Below, piece by piece: positions 7,707 to 15,421 of a stretch of DNA of 34,023 bases. The notes beneath the pieces were generated by a model. That model did not search any database, was not told the origin of the DNA, and saw only the letters and a list, made by a program, of their open reading frames with translations. The stretch's first letter is position 1. Each line of letters begins with the position of its first letter. Position numbers and translations under genes: made by a program. Source of the DNA: Desulfomonile tiedjei (GTDB lineage Bacteria; Desulfobacterota; Desulfomonilia; Desulfomonilales; Desulfomonilaceae); the NCBI GenBank assembly GCA_016212935.1, contig JACRDE010000044.1, positions 1-34,023 of the forward strand, read 5' to 3'.

Positions 7707-8246
7707 ATGCCACTGGATGACGAAATCAATGTCAGCCCCGAAATAAGCGACGATTTCCAAAATTTTGCGGAATTTTGTTCCGAAAATACCGGCAGGGAAG
7801 CAGACTACCTGGAAGTAGTCGGGAAAAATCCTCTGGAAATGGACGCTGTGACCATAGCGTTCAGCATGCGACATCTTGTCCGTCTCTCCAGAGACCTGCT
7901 GGAGGTTTTGCTCCAATCAGTTCAGGACGATTCCATGCCCGCCTCCCTTGAGACTATCCTGGCAACTAAGGGCATTCAGTTGGATAAAGTGCACGCGGCA
8001 ACACTTAGGGATGTCATCTTCGCTTTTCGAGACTCGACGGATGACGATAGCCGTTCTGTTCTGGTGCGGGCGCTCCAAATCATGGCCATAAGCAGGGAAC
8101 GGCGCAGAATGGTTCTGAATCTGGGCGAGTCCTATGCTCCTCCGGAAGAAGGGTGGATTGGAGAAGACTTTGGAGGGGATGATTCCATGCTTGAGACTGT
8201 TCGCGCCATCGAAGATCCCCGCTGGGTTAAAGAAGAGGAGATGTGA
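7707..8246 (+). CDS. Conserved acidic protein of unknown function, coupled to DUF6178-like gene
   Basis: 179 residues, mostly predicted helix, acidic (ends KEEEM). GGGAGGA (7694-7700) is 6 nt before ATG 7707, which decides this start over a TTG at 7689. No signal peptide, membrane segment or catalytic motif is seen. The stop TGA shares its A with the ATG of the next gene (TGATG), so the two are translationally coupled and probably form one functional unit. A TATAAT at 7615-7620, inside the upstream pseudogene, could be its -10 box, but no good -35 accompanies it. I do not recognise the family. Confidence 0.8.
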   Translation: MPLDDEINVSPEISDDFQNFAEFCSENTGREADYLEVVGKNPLEMDAVTIAFSMRHLVRLSRDLLEVLLQSVQDDSMPASLETILATKGIQLDKVHAATLRDVIFAFRDSTDDDSRSVLVRALQIMAISRERRRMVLNLGESYAPPEEGWIGEDFGGDDSMLETVRAIEDPRWVKEEEM

Positions 8247-9040
8247 TGCAGGACACGTTACTCGCTCCAATCTCTCAACATGGAAAACGAGTCGTTGATC
8301 TCTTGAAGACAGACAGACAAGAGGCGTCTCAATTGATGGAAAGCCTCTCAAGAGAAGAGCAGATATCAATTGTGAGCCATCAGGCCAGCAAGGATCCCAG
8401 GGCCGCGCAGGAACTATTGTTCCTGCTCGACGACAACAAGAGCCGAGACATTGTGGAAGGGATCGGTGACCGTACGCTTTTTCGGATCATGAAATCCCAG
8501 AGTTCCACCCACATTGGCGTTCTCACCCTCGTGAATCCGGACAGGGTCCAATCCATCCTGGATCTGGACCAGGAATTGTTCTCCACAAAGGGGGTCACTG
8601 ACCCTCAAACTGCCTACCACTGGATGGTCAGTTTCTTGGAAGAGGACGATGCCACATTTTCACAGTTGCTGTCCAGACTGGATATCCGAGTTGTAGCGTC
8701 TGCATTTCAGGACAAGATTGTCAGGCCGTCAGCAAAATCCGGCGAAGCCGACGATGAAGAAGGGGGTACTTTTCCGGCAGACTTCATGGTCAAGTTGGAC
8801 AGGAACGAGCTTAAGCCCGACGACCTGGAGGTCAGCGACGAGGAGACGCTCGATATTCTGACAAGAATCTATCTGACGGATGAGGCCTATTTTATCGATC
8901 TGATTTCAATCATGCTGCGGGAAGAAGACCTGAAAACACGTTCAGCGGAAGAGGCCTTTGACAGGATTCAGCAGCAGGTCGGAGACATGAGCGAATTCAC
9001 GGAAGAGGCGGACGAAATGTTTATCCCGCTGGACGAGTAG
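8246..9040 (+). CDS. DUF6178-like helical repeat protein
   Basis: 264 residues, strongly acidic and all-helical. The pattern of short helical units (SREEQISIVSHQ, PRAAQELLFLLDD, LVNPDRVQSILDLD, TAYHWMVSFLEED) resembles the N-terminal half of DUF6178 proteins of deltaproteobacteria and, more distantly, the MgtE N domain; full-length DUF6178 proteins are about twice as long, so this is a short or partial version. ATG 8246 is chosen over GTG 8243; GAAGAGGAG precedes it inside the upstream gene and the stop/start overlap is TGATG. The C-terminus is very acidic (SEFTEEADEMFIPLDE). Followed by a strong hairpin. Function unknown; the family match is from pattern only. Confidence 0.8.
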   Translation: MQDTLLAPISQHGKRVVDLLKTDRQEASQLMESLSREEQISIVSHQASKDPRAAQELLFLLDDNKSRDIVEGIGDRTLFRIMKSQSSTHIGVLTLVNPDRVQSILDLDQELFSTKGVTDPQTAYHWMVSFLEEDDATFSQLLSRLDIRVVASAFQDKIVRPSAKSGEADDEEGGTFPADFMVKLDRNELKPDDLEVSDEETLDILTRIYLTDEAYFIDLISIMLREEDLKTRSAEEAFDRIQQQVGDMSEFTEEADEMFIPLDE

Positions 9041-9073
9041 GATTCAAAAGTTCGAGAGCGTTTGGTAGCAAAT

Positions 9074-9096
9074 CGGGGAACTTCCGCAGTTCCCCG
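9074..9096. terminator. Strong hairpin between convergent genes
   Basis: CGGGGAACT (9074-9082) and AGTTCCCCG (9088-9096) form a perfect 9-bp stem with a 5-nt loop. It lies 33 nt after the DUF6178-like stop and 180 nt beyond the stop of the oppositely oriented parvulin gene. There is no real T-run on either side, so termination is plausible but not certain. Confidence 0.5.
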
Positions 9097-9153
9097 GATT
9101 GCCGTATACAAGAAAATACTTTCGGAATTATTCACCAGAGGAAGTATGCAACC

Positions 9154-9234
9154 GTCATTGCGATGGCGGAAGCCCGTGGCAATCTCCCAGCCGTCAGAAA
9201 CATGCTGCTTCGTCGTTTCACTCCTCGCAATGAC
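9154..9234. repeat. 81-bp element with perfect 9-bp terminal inverted repeats
   Basis: GTCATTGCG (9154-9162) and CGCAATGAC (9226-9234) are exact inverted ends; inside is GGCAATCTCCCAG. This is the style of the GTCATTGCGA intergenic repeats found in many bacteria, here between two convergent genes. Partial relatives lie at 4371 and 13900. Confidence 0.65.
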
Positions 9235-9276
9235 CCAGTCTCATAATCCGGCTCGTTGGCAACGACATAATTCCAA

Positions 9277-10173
9277 TTACTTCTTGGGGGCTGCAGCGGG
9301 ACCAGCGGGAATGGGCACGCCCCCTGAAAGTGCGCTTTCATTGACCTGAACATTCATTTGCTTTTTCAGGGTTTCGGCAAGTTTTTCATAGTGCTCCTGC
9401 TGTTTTTGGAATCTGAGTTGCTCTACTATATAGTCCTTGACTTGGTCGAAGCTGTTCTCTTGCGGGGCTTTCTTTTCTTCCAGGAGCAGAACGTGATATC
9501 CGAACTTCGACTTGACCGGGCCGGTGATCTGTCCATCTTTCATTGTGAAAGCCACCTCTTCTATTTCCGGCACAAGGCTTCCTTTGGGCAGCCACTCCAA
9601 GTTGCCTCCCTTGATCTTGCTCGGGCATATGGACACCTGACTTGCCACATCCGGGAATTTTTCACCCTTTTTCAATCTGTCCAGGACATCTTTGGCTTCT
9701 TTTTCGGATGCTACGAGTATATGGTGCAGGTGAATGCTTTCCGGTGTCGCGTACTGGCTTTTGTTCTTTTCATAGTTTTCTTTGGCTTCCGCATCTGTTG
9801 GAGCGGGCAGGTCTTTGCTCATTTGATCGAGATATAATCGGGCCAGAAGGTCCTTCTTGGTGAATTGCAAGAGGTTGGCTACATCAGGCTTCTTGTCCAT
9901 TCCGAGCCTCTCTGCCTCTCCAGCCAGCACATAAATATTCACGACGTATTCGAGAGTTTTCTTGCGCCCTTCCGGCGTGAAGTACAGATGGCGAAATTTT
10001 TCAGGCACCGCGTTCGCGATTTCTTTGAGATCGCCTTCAGTTACAGTCTGATTTCCGATTTTTGCCAGCACGTCGTTGTCTGCGGCAAATGGCTGAGGAC
10101 TCCCCATAAGGGAAAGAGCCACTATTGCGGCTGCGATCAAAAAGTGTCTGTTATAGAATGATTTGATTGACAC
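9277..10173 (-). CDS. Periplasmic peptidyl-prolyl cis-trans isomerase, SurA/PpiC type
   Basis: 298 residues from GTG 10173, chosen because AAGGAG lies 6 nt upstream; an earlier ATG at 10215 would put charged residues before the signal peptide. The signal peptide is residues 1-30 (FLIAAAIVALSLMG core, cut after PFA). An N-terminal SurA-like helical chaperone part follows (VLAKIGNQTVTEGDLKEI). One parvulin domain spans ~148-233, with LHHILV, GGNLEWLPKG, AFTMKDGQITGPVKS and FGYHVLLLEE in the usual order. The tail is helical and then Ala/Pro-rich. The role is folding or proline isomerisation of exported proteins, likely outer-membrane proteins such as the LptD encoded nearby. It has a strong promoter (10244-10272). 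Confidence 0.92.
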   Translation of the reverse strand: MSIKSFYNRHFLIAAAIVALSLMGSPQPFAADNDVLAKIGNQTVTEGDLKEIANAVPEKFRHLYFTPEGRKKTLEYVVNIYVLAGEAERLGMDKKPDVANLLQFTKKDLLARLYLDQMSKDLPAPTDAEAKENYEKNKSQYATPESIHLHHILVASEKEAKDVLDRLKKGEKFPDVASQVSICPSKIKGGNLEWLPKGSLVPEIEEVAFTMKDGQITGPVKSKFGYHVLLLEEKKAPQENSFDQVKDYIVEQLRFQKQQEHYEKLAETLKKQMNVQVNESALSGGVPIPAGPAAAPKK

Positions 10174-10243
10174 CTGGTTCTCCTTTTTTCGTTGTTGTGA
10201 ACTAACTATCAACAATTACATACTTTTTATCATCGAGGTGCGG

Positions 10244-10272
10244 TTTATAGCATAATTCCAGTATCGAGTCAA
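10244..10272 (-). promoter_or_regulatory. Strong sigma-70 promoter for the parvulin gene
   Basis: On the minus strand: -35 TTGACT (10272-10267), a 17-bp spacer ending in TGC, and -10 TATAAA (10249-10244), i.e. an extended -10. Both boxes match 5 of 6 consensus bases. The leader to GTG 10173 is about 65 nt. Confidence 0.65.
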
Positions 10273-10376
10273 ACGTTCCGAGTGCCATTCATCATATTTA
10301 GACCAATGTCCCTATGTTTAAAGGATAATTATGATATTAGGTCCGCGTCGAGTAGTGAGGTGAAGGAGAAATTTGA

Positions 10377-10405
10377 TTTTCACTCTGTTGCCCTTGTGAT
10401 ATAAT
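10377..10405 (+). promoter_or_regulatory. Extended -10 promoter for the FN3-TPR lipoprotein gene
   Basis: A perfect TATAAT (10400-10405) preceded by TG and one base (TGA), with TTTTCA (10377-10382) as a weak -35 at 17 bp. It points away from the parvulin promoter. The leader to the GTG start would be about 95 nt. The rest of the 10174-10506 gap shows nothing else. Confidence 0.55.
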
Positions 10406-10506
10406 TGCACATATTCAGGGGGAGCGAATAACCGTTGGTCCCGGGCTTGTCTCAGGACAGTCAGCGGCTTATAGTGAGTGGGTCGGATTTGTGAAAGGGG
10501 TATGGG

Positions 10507-11124
10507 GTGGTGCATAGAATTTGGGGAATATTTCTTGTTTTGGCTGTTCCTCTGGTTCTGATGGCATGTTCAGGTTCGGTCAAAATTGCGGCCGGTGTCC
10601 CTCCAAAACCGCCCGCGGACGTGGCCTCAGAAGTAGTCGCTCAAGGAATTGAAATATACTGGAATGCTGTTCCAGGAGCAACCAGCTATACCGTATTCTG
10701 GGGAACTGAACCTGCAGATTACAGGTCCATGGTGAATTCCAATGTGACCACAGTGCTTCTTCGCGGCCTCCAGAAGGAGAGGACATACCATATCGCTGTG
10801 ACCTCATGGAATCAGTTCGGAGAGAGCGCTTTTTCAGACGAGCAATTCTTGGTGTACGACGATGACGTGCAGAATGCGGCCAAGTACTTTGCGGCAGGTG
10901 AGGAATTGCTTAAGAGAGGTCACTATCATGACGCCAAAGCCTATTTTTCGGCTGCAATAACCTGCGATCCGGAAAACGGCGAGGCGTATTCGCGACGCGC
11001 ATTCATTTATGAAAAAACGAGCCGATGGGACTTGGCAAAAAAAGACTATTCTCAGGCAGAAACTATATACAAAAAGAAAATGAGTAACACAGATCCTGTA
11101 AAAGGGGCCTTTCTCAAGAATTAG
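10507..11124 (+). CDS. Lipoprotein with fibronectin type III and TPR domains
   Basis: 205 residues. An N-terminal lipoprotein signal peptide has lipobox LMAC, Cys21 being the lipidated residue (an alternative GTG start is one codon later at 10510). Residues ~36-116 form a fibronectin type III domain: IEIYWNAVPGATSYTVFWG, then LLRGLQKERTYHIAVTSWN and GESAFSDEQFLVY. Residues ~122-190 carry two TPR-like helix pairs (AGEELLKRGHYHDAKAYFSA and the following PENGEAYSRRA unit). It is probably an envelope-anchored scaffold; the partner is unknown. It has its own promoter and is a monocistron, with the next gene converging. Confidence 0.88.
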   Translation: MVHRIWGIFLVLAVPLVLMACSGSVKIAAGVPPKPPADVASEVVAQGIEIYWNAVPGATSYTVFWGTEPADYRSMVNSNVTTVLLRGLQKERTYHIAVTSWNQFGESAFSDEQFLVYDDDVQNAAKYFAAGEELLKRGHYHDAKAYFSAAITCDPENGEAYSRRAFIYEKTSRWDLAKKDYSQAETIYKKKMSNTDPVKGAFLKN

Positions 11125-11191
11125 TTCGCTATACGACTACTCCGATTCAGAACGGCATCACGGGGTTATTGCCGATGACCGAGGGAGATGC

Positions 11192-11563
11192 CTACGGTGC
11201 TGATTCCAATCGAACAATCCTCTCATTCATCACCTCTTTGAAGCGGACTGCATCCCCGACCACTTTTCCTATGATATTGACTGAGGACGCGGGAATTATC
11301 CGTTGACCTCTGCTCATCGGGGTAGGCCCGAAAAAAATGCAGAACGCGTTCCCGGAAGGCCAGAACCCTAACTCTCCCAACTCGACCTCTTCTTTAGCTG
11401 TTTTATCCAGTGCGGATTCCACAGGAATGGAGAAGTATATCTCATCGCCCCACGTGTTGAATGATGTCTCAATGGGGAGAATAGAGACCACTTTTTCAGC
11501 TGTGGGTGATTCATTCAACTCAGCATCCATACTGAGCTTTCCAATCACGATTCGGATTTTCAT
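11192..11563 (-). CDS. Cyclophilin-like fold protein (TM1367/PF04126-type)
   Basis: 123 residues from ATG 11563, which has GGAG 9 nt upstream and matches the family N-terminus (MKIRIVIGKLSMDAELNESP). Other family features are the TWGDEIYFSIPV strand pair, ELGELGFWPSGNAFCIFFGP and the SSVNIIGKVVGD strand. The fold is that of cyclophilins, but the peptidyl-prolyl isomerase residues are usually absent and the role in cells is unknown. The frame is open further upstream to 11644, but that extension has no family character. It converges with the lipoprotein gene (67-nt gap). Confidence 0.85.
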   Translation of the reverse strand: MKIRIVIGKLSMDAELNESPTAEKVVSILPIETSFNTWGDEIYFSIPVESALDKTAKEEVELGELGFWPSGNAFCIFFGPTPMSRGQRIIPASSVNIIGKVVGDAVRFKEVMNERIVRLESAP

Positions 11564-11769
11564 CTGGGTCAACTCCGATGTCTCTATTAAGTTACTCCAG
11601 GATTGGGCTACTCTTTTAGGGCACGTTCTCCGAGATTGGCTCAAGACCTTTTTGGTGCCAGGAATCGTGCCACGATAGTTGCCCGGCGCTAAGGCACCGG
11701 TCTATTTTCGATCGCCCCAATGGGGCTCAAATCGCTGGCGTCCCGGACGTTGGACAGTGGACCGTCAAA

Positions 11770-11895
11770 TCATTGCCGGCTGTGAAAATATAGTGCCGGG
11801 GTTAAGTCGCGCCCTTCGAATAGTATGGCGGTCTTTTCGGGTTGGAGTTCGCTCCACCGTTGGATCCGCCACGATGCGTTTGCTGATTTAACCAT
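11770..11895 (-). pseudogene. N-terminal remnant of an AMP-forming acyl-CoA synthetase
   Basis: From ATG 11895 the minus strand reads about 33 residues typical of the N-terminus of acyl-CoA synthetases: NASWRIQRWSELQPEKTAIL followed by FEGRDLT, where the family continues YAEL. Here it breaks into unrelated sequence and stops at 11770. No further adenylate-forming motifs were seen downstream (11564-11769). It follows the CitE-like gene on the same strand, so it is likely the stump of a second gene of that operon. Family assignment rests on one short motif. Confidence 0.55.
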
Positions 11896-12067
11896 CAGAT
11901 CTTCTTGTAATTTGTATTTCCATAAAAGAAACCTGTCGTTTCTCATCGTCGTGGGCACAAACTATATGGCAACTCAGCATCGGGTGCCAATGCCCGGTTC
12001 AATACCATTGGAAAAGGACAGATTTCTTGCAACGGTGTTCATTCTGATCCGGGACCTTCAATTATTT

Positions 12068-12982
12068 CTATCCAGCCAGTCGAGTCAATGCCTCGGCATG
12101 CAATCGTTTCTTTTCCGCAACAGCCTCTGCCAATTCCAGTACTTTCAAGGCTCGCTTGTACACCGGAGTATCTACCATGCGGTCATCCAAAGTCGTAGAC
12201 GCCCGACCCTTTGCAAGGGCTTCCTCAAAAACATGCACCACTCTCTTTGCATGGATGATCTGGTCTTCTGCGGGTGAAAAGACTGAATTCAGTATGTCCA
12301 CCTGATCGGGATGAATGCAGAAAGCCCCTGTACACCCAAGTCTGCGGCCTCGTTCTGCAGCTTTCCGAAAACCGTCCCGGTCTTTGTAGCCTGCCACACT
12401 CCCGAGTATGCCGATGGGGCTTATTTCGGCTGCTTTGCAGACCGTAACCAGAGTGACAAGTGGCAAGAATAATTCAGTTCCTTCTGGAGACGGTTCCACC
12501 CCCAATTCCAGACAGTAGTCGTCCATTCCCAGGCTCATGGATTCGATCCTTGTGCCCGCGGCCAAGACTTCCTGCATTTTCATCAGACCTTTGGGGCTCT
12601 CAATGTGCAGAGAAAGTTTGATGCGGCCTTTTTCAATGCCGCGCTCTGATTCCAGACGGGCGACCAGCCTCTCAGTTCTTTTGACGTCATCCGAGGATTC
12701 GACCTTTGGGAGAAATATAGCATGAAGACCGGGATCAACCGCGGCTGCCACATCTTTTTCAAAAAAGACGGGGTCATTGTTCACGCGTACGAAAACTTCC
12801 GCACCCGTACGACGCACCATCCCGATAGATTCCTTTACCATTTCTCTGGCGGAATCCTTTTGGCTCAGAGGAATGGAGTCCTCCAAATCCAGGACTATAG
12901 CGTCCGCTCCTCTCAAGTGCGCCTTTTCTATGAAACGAGGAACATTAACCGGTAGAATTAGAAGTGATCGCTGCACTCTCAT
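12068..12982 (-). CDS. CitE-like aldolase/lyase (HpcH/HpaI family)
   Basis: 304 residues, the normal size for CitE-like proteins. N-terminal RSLLILPVNVPRFIEKA then GADAIVLDLEDSIP (the LDLEDS motif), VFVRVNN, HAIFLPKVES, LHIESPKGL (metal-binding Glu) and MDDYCLELG; GAFCIHPDQV lies near the C-terminus. The family cleaves or forms 3-hydroxy-acid CoA thioesters (citryl-, malyl- or methylmalyl-CoA) using Mg2+. No CitD or CitF genes are nearby, so it is probably not part of a citrate lyase complex but a stand-alone malyl-CoA-type lyase or thioesterase. An acyl-CoA synthetase stump follows, which would fit CoA-ester metabolism. The substrate cannot be set from sequence. Confidence 0.9.
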   Translation of the reverse strand: MRVQRSLLILPVNVPRFIEKAHLRGADAIVLDLEDSIPLSQKDSAREMVKESIGMVRRTGAEVFVRVNNDPVFFEKDVAAAVDPGLHAIFLPKVESSDDVKRTERLVARLESERGIEKGRIKLSLHIESPKGLMKMQEVLAAGTRIESMSLGMDDYCLELGVEPSPEGTELFLPLVTLVTVCKAAEISPIGILGSVAGYKDRDGFRKAAERGRRLGCTGAFCIHPDQVDILNSVFSPAEDQIIHAKRVVHVFEEALAKGRASTTLDDRMVDTPVYKRALKVLELAEAVAEKKRLHAEALTRLAG

Positions 12983-13054
12983 TTTAGTTTATCCTGCACA
13001 TGGAAAGATGATAAAATGACAAAATATTTAAGGGCTAATAAGGTGGGCGTGTCA

Positions 13055-13429
13055 ATGAAAAAACCATGGTGCATTTGTGCAGTGCTGGTCTTGGTATGTT
13101 GGGGAATTTCCTGGTCTTCCGAGTGTGGGAATCAGACAAACTGCGCAGTAGTGGTTGCTCCGGCCTGTGCATTAAACCTTCCGGTACCTTGCGAGAAAAT
13201 ATCTGCCTACCCGCTGGCCCCGGAGAGACTTTGCGCTCCGCCCGTGTCGTGTGAGAAGATTTGCGCCCCTCCTGTAGCCCCTGAAAGGATTATCGCTGCA
13301 CCCGTTTCTCCGGCCAGATTGTGCTCGCAGCCTGTTGCTCCACAGCGAATGAATTATTCACCCCTCGCCCCTGAGAGAATGTGCACAGTCTGGACCAAGG
13401 AAAAAGAATCCGTGTCGAAGTGTCGCTAG
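13055..13429 (+). CDS. Secreted Cys/Pro protein made of seven decapeptide repeats
   Basis: 124 residues from ATG 13055, chosen over 13016 because AGGTGGG lies upstream and the signal peptide then starts properly (KKPWCICAVLVLVCWGISW). Residues 40-109 are seven back-to-back 10-residue units, for example CAPPVAPERI and CAPPVSCEKI. In each unit Pro is at position 4, Val/Leu at 5, Pro or Cys at 7, Lys/Arg at 9 and Ile/Leu/Met at 10, with no gaps. Cys opens three of the units and also closes the array (C110). The mature chain has ten Cys in about 100 residues (24, 30, 38, 46, 60, 66, 70, 90, 110, 123). I do not recognise the family. It could be a disulfide-linked surface or matrix protein, or a metal-binding one; neither is shown. 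Its last 4 nt overlap the converging zinc ribbon gene. Confidence 0.7.
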   Translation: MKKPWCICAVLVLVCWGISWSSECGNQTNCAVVVAPACALNLPVPCEKISAYPLAPERLCAPPVSCEKICAPPVAPERIIAAPVSPARLCSQPVAPQRMNYSPLAPERMCTVWTKEKESVSKCR

Positions 13430-13629
13430 TCCAAGCCTGTACCGCCTATCTGCCATTCCACTACGAAAGAGTCGGCATCCTTTCCTCTAGAGACCGAGCT
13501 AGGCTCAAAACGGAGATTCAGCTCGGAATCGAAAAAAGCCCCGCATTCCGAACACCATGTTTCGTGTCCCTGTTCCGGATATTGATCAATCATGAAGCCT
13601 CGTCCGCACTCGGGGCAAAACGTTTTCAT
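13426..13629 (-). CDS. Small zinc ribbon protein
   Basis: 67 residues. The zinc ribbon is C5-x2-C8 and C26-x2-C29 (FCPECGRGF and WCSECGAFF). GAGGAGG lies just upstream of ATG 13629 with good spacing, a convincing reason to accept this short gene. The C-terminal half has no recognised motif. It converges on the decapeptide-repeat gene with a 4-nt overlap of stops. Function unknown; such proteins often bind nucleic acid or act as small metal-binding adaptors. Confidence 0.75.
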   Translation of the reverse strand: MKTFCPECGRGFMIDQYPEQGHETWCSECGAFFDSELNLRFEPSSVSRGKDADSFVVEWQIGGTGLD

Positions 13630-13845
13630 AATTACCTCCTCTTGGTTTTGGGCCTAATCTGCCAAAGTACGTTACTAAGTCCCAGAGAACCGCGTAGCCT
13701 CTCAAATTGAACAATAGAGAGTACAGAGAGGAGAAATAGCAATCATTTGCTTAGACACTCCGATTCCAACAAGGTTCCGAGCAGGATCCTCAAAAGGACT
13801 GTAGATATTTATTAATTAATACAATCGGTTATCTCCAATAGGTTC

Positions 13846-13874
13846 TTGACTGGATTTCAGCGGTGTGCTATAAG
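13846..13874 (+). promoter_or_regulatory. Sigma-70 promoter for folC-lptD
   Basis: -35 TTGACT (13846-13851), a 17-bp spacer ending TGC, -10 TATAAG (13869-13874): an extended -10 type. Transcription from about 13881 would give a 225-nt leader that includes the 13900 repeat before the folC ATG. Nothing else is seen in 13630-14105. Confidence 0.55.
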
Positions 13875-13899
13875 GCGAATAGTCTGTGATTTGAGTACC

Positions 13900-13932
13900 G
13901 TCATTGCGCAATGATAGCCGGAAGCAGTGGCA
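13900..13932. repeat. Fragment of the GTCATTGCG repeat in the folC leader
   Basis: GTCATTGCGCAATGAT (13900-13915) is an almost perfect palindrome, as if the two ends of the 9154 element had been joined. It is followed by AGCCGGAAGCAGTGGCA; the last 12 bases equal those at 4391-4402. Confidence 0.5.
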
Positions 13933-14105
13933 CCGGAGCAAACAGAGGCAGGTGCACTTTCGTGCATTAAGAATGGGCTCATTTGAGCGGCGGAGTCCTT
14001 GGTCAGTCAGGCTTGCCGTCCGAATCGGAAAAGACAAGTGGCTGACCGTTGAACGCTATGACCGTTATCAATGCCCAGCAAGTGAAACAAATGGAGGTTC
14101 GGCCA

Positions 14106-15404
14106 ATGCCGACTGTTTCGCAGCAGAGTGCGACCGAGGAGTACGATGAGGCGATCTCATTCATGTACGGCCTGGAAAGGTTCGGCATACTGCTGGGCCT
14201 TGACAACATCGGCAGTCTGCTGAATCAATTAGGGAATCCTGAGAAAAAATTCCCGTCGGTGCATGTGGCCGGAAGCAACGGGAAGGGCTCGACTTCTTCT
14301 TTCGTTTACACAGTGCTCTTGGAGTGCGGTCTGGAAGCGGCGCTTTATACTTCTCCTCACCTCAATGATTTTCGTGAACGAATCAGACTGAACGGCAGGC
14401 TTATATCCAGAGAATCGCTGCTGGAATCCATACGCAAGGTGCGGAAAATCTATGATCCCGAGCGAACTACTTTTTTCGAGTTTTCCACAGCTGCTGCCTT
14501 TGACTGTATAGCGCGGGAAAACCCTGACATAGCGGTGATAGAAGTGGGGCTCGGCGGGAGACTCGACGCGACCAATACTGTCAGCCCGTCTGTCACAGTG
14601 ATAACCGACATATCGCGAGAGCATGAGGATTATCTGGGTGTCGGTCTTGCGGCGGTGGCTGGGGAAAAAGCTGGAATCATAAAAGAAAGGGTTCCCCTCA
14701 TAACAGGAGCCGGCAGGGCCGAAGCTTGGGCTGTAATAGAAAAAACCGCTTTCGAAAAGCAGGCTCCCGTAAGAAAATTCGGTCGCGACTTTGTGGGAAT
14801 ACGCACGGGCTTGAACAAACTGACTTACAGGTCCACCGGTCTGATCTTGGAAGACCTCACCACAGCCATGCCAGGGAGCCACCAAGTGAAGAACGCTGCT
14901 CTCGCAATTGCGGTGCTGGAAGAATTGCGAAACCAGGGATACAACATTCCTGATGAGGCTATACGAAGTGGAGTTAGCAGGACGAGATTCCCGGGAAGGT
15001 TCGAGATCCTTCGCCGCCAGCCTGATGTAGTGATCGACGGAGCTCATACTGCCGAAGGAATGAGGCTACTGAAAAGCACCATCAGGCAAGTTTACCCTGG
15101 GATCAAGCCTCTAATGCTGTTGGGTATGCTCCGAGACAAGAACTATGAGAGGCTCATCGACATAATAGTCCCAATTGCCCGGGAAGTAGTTTGTGTCGCT
15201 CCTCAGGGAAATCGAGCGCTGGATCCGGCAGAATTGGCCTCCCTGGTGAGAACGCACTGTATTCCTGTAAGCATCGCGGCGGACATAACTGAGGGCTTTC
15301 ATCGCCTTCTGGAAAAGGCTTCACGTGAAGACGTTGTTTTGGCCACAGGCTCTCTTTACATGATCGGGCCGGTAAGGCGAGCCTGCGGAATGCAAGACGA
15401 CTGA
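14106..15404 (+). CDS. folC: Bifunctional folylpolyglutamate synthase / dihydrofolate synthase
   Basis: Mur-ligase-like enzyme that adds glutamate to dihydropteroate and to folates. The P-loop GSNGKGS is at residues 56-62, then YTSPHLNDFRERIR (81-94), VGLGGRLDATN (147-157) and, in the C-terminal domain, DGAHTAEGM. Length of 432 residues is normal. ATG 14106 is preferred because GGAGG (14093-14097) lies 8 nt upstream; in-frame starts at 14058 and 14091 would add residues not typical of the family. It is 17 nt before lptD and likely co-transcribed with it. A promoter with extended -10 is at 13846. Confidence 0.95.
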   Translation: MPTVSQQSATEEYDEAISFMYGLERFGILLGLDNIGSLLNQLGNPEKKFPSVHVAGSNGKGSTSSFVYTVLLECGLEAALYTSPHLNDFRERIRLNGRLISRESLLESIRKVRKIYDPERTTFFEFSTAAAFDCIARENPDIAVIEVGLGGRLDATNTVSPSVTVITDISREHEDYLGVGLAAVAGEKAGIIKERVPLITGAGRAEAWAVIEKTAFEKQAPVRKFGRDFVGIRTGLNKLTYRSTGLILEDLTTAMPGSHQVKNAALAIAVLEELRNQGYNIPDEAIRSGVSRTRFPGRFEILRRQPDVVIDGAHTAEGMRLLKSTIRQVYPGIKPLMLLGMLRDKNYERLIDIIVPIAREVVCVAPQGNRALDPAELASLVRTHCIPVSIAADITEGFHRLLEKASREDVVLATGSLYMIGPVRRACGMQDD

Positions 15405-15421
15405 AATGCAGCCCCTCGAAA

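Noticed and set aside
9074-9096. Hairpin considered as a canonical Rho-independent terminator
   Set aside because: The stem is strong but no T-run follows on either strand, so it is listed only as a possible terminator.
13055-13429. Decapeptide array considered as a DNA tandem repeat or CRISPR-like array
   Set aside because: The 30-bp period exists only at the protein level, with many synonymous and non-synonymous differences between units; there are no spacers.
14229-15047. 272-codon minus-strand open frame inside folC
   Set aside because: Antisense shadow of a well supported gene; no family motif or ribosome site.
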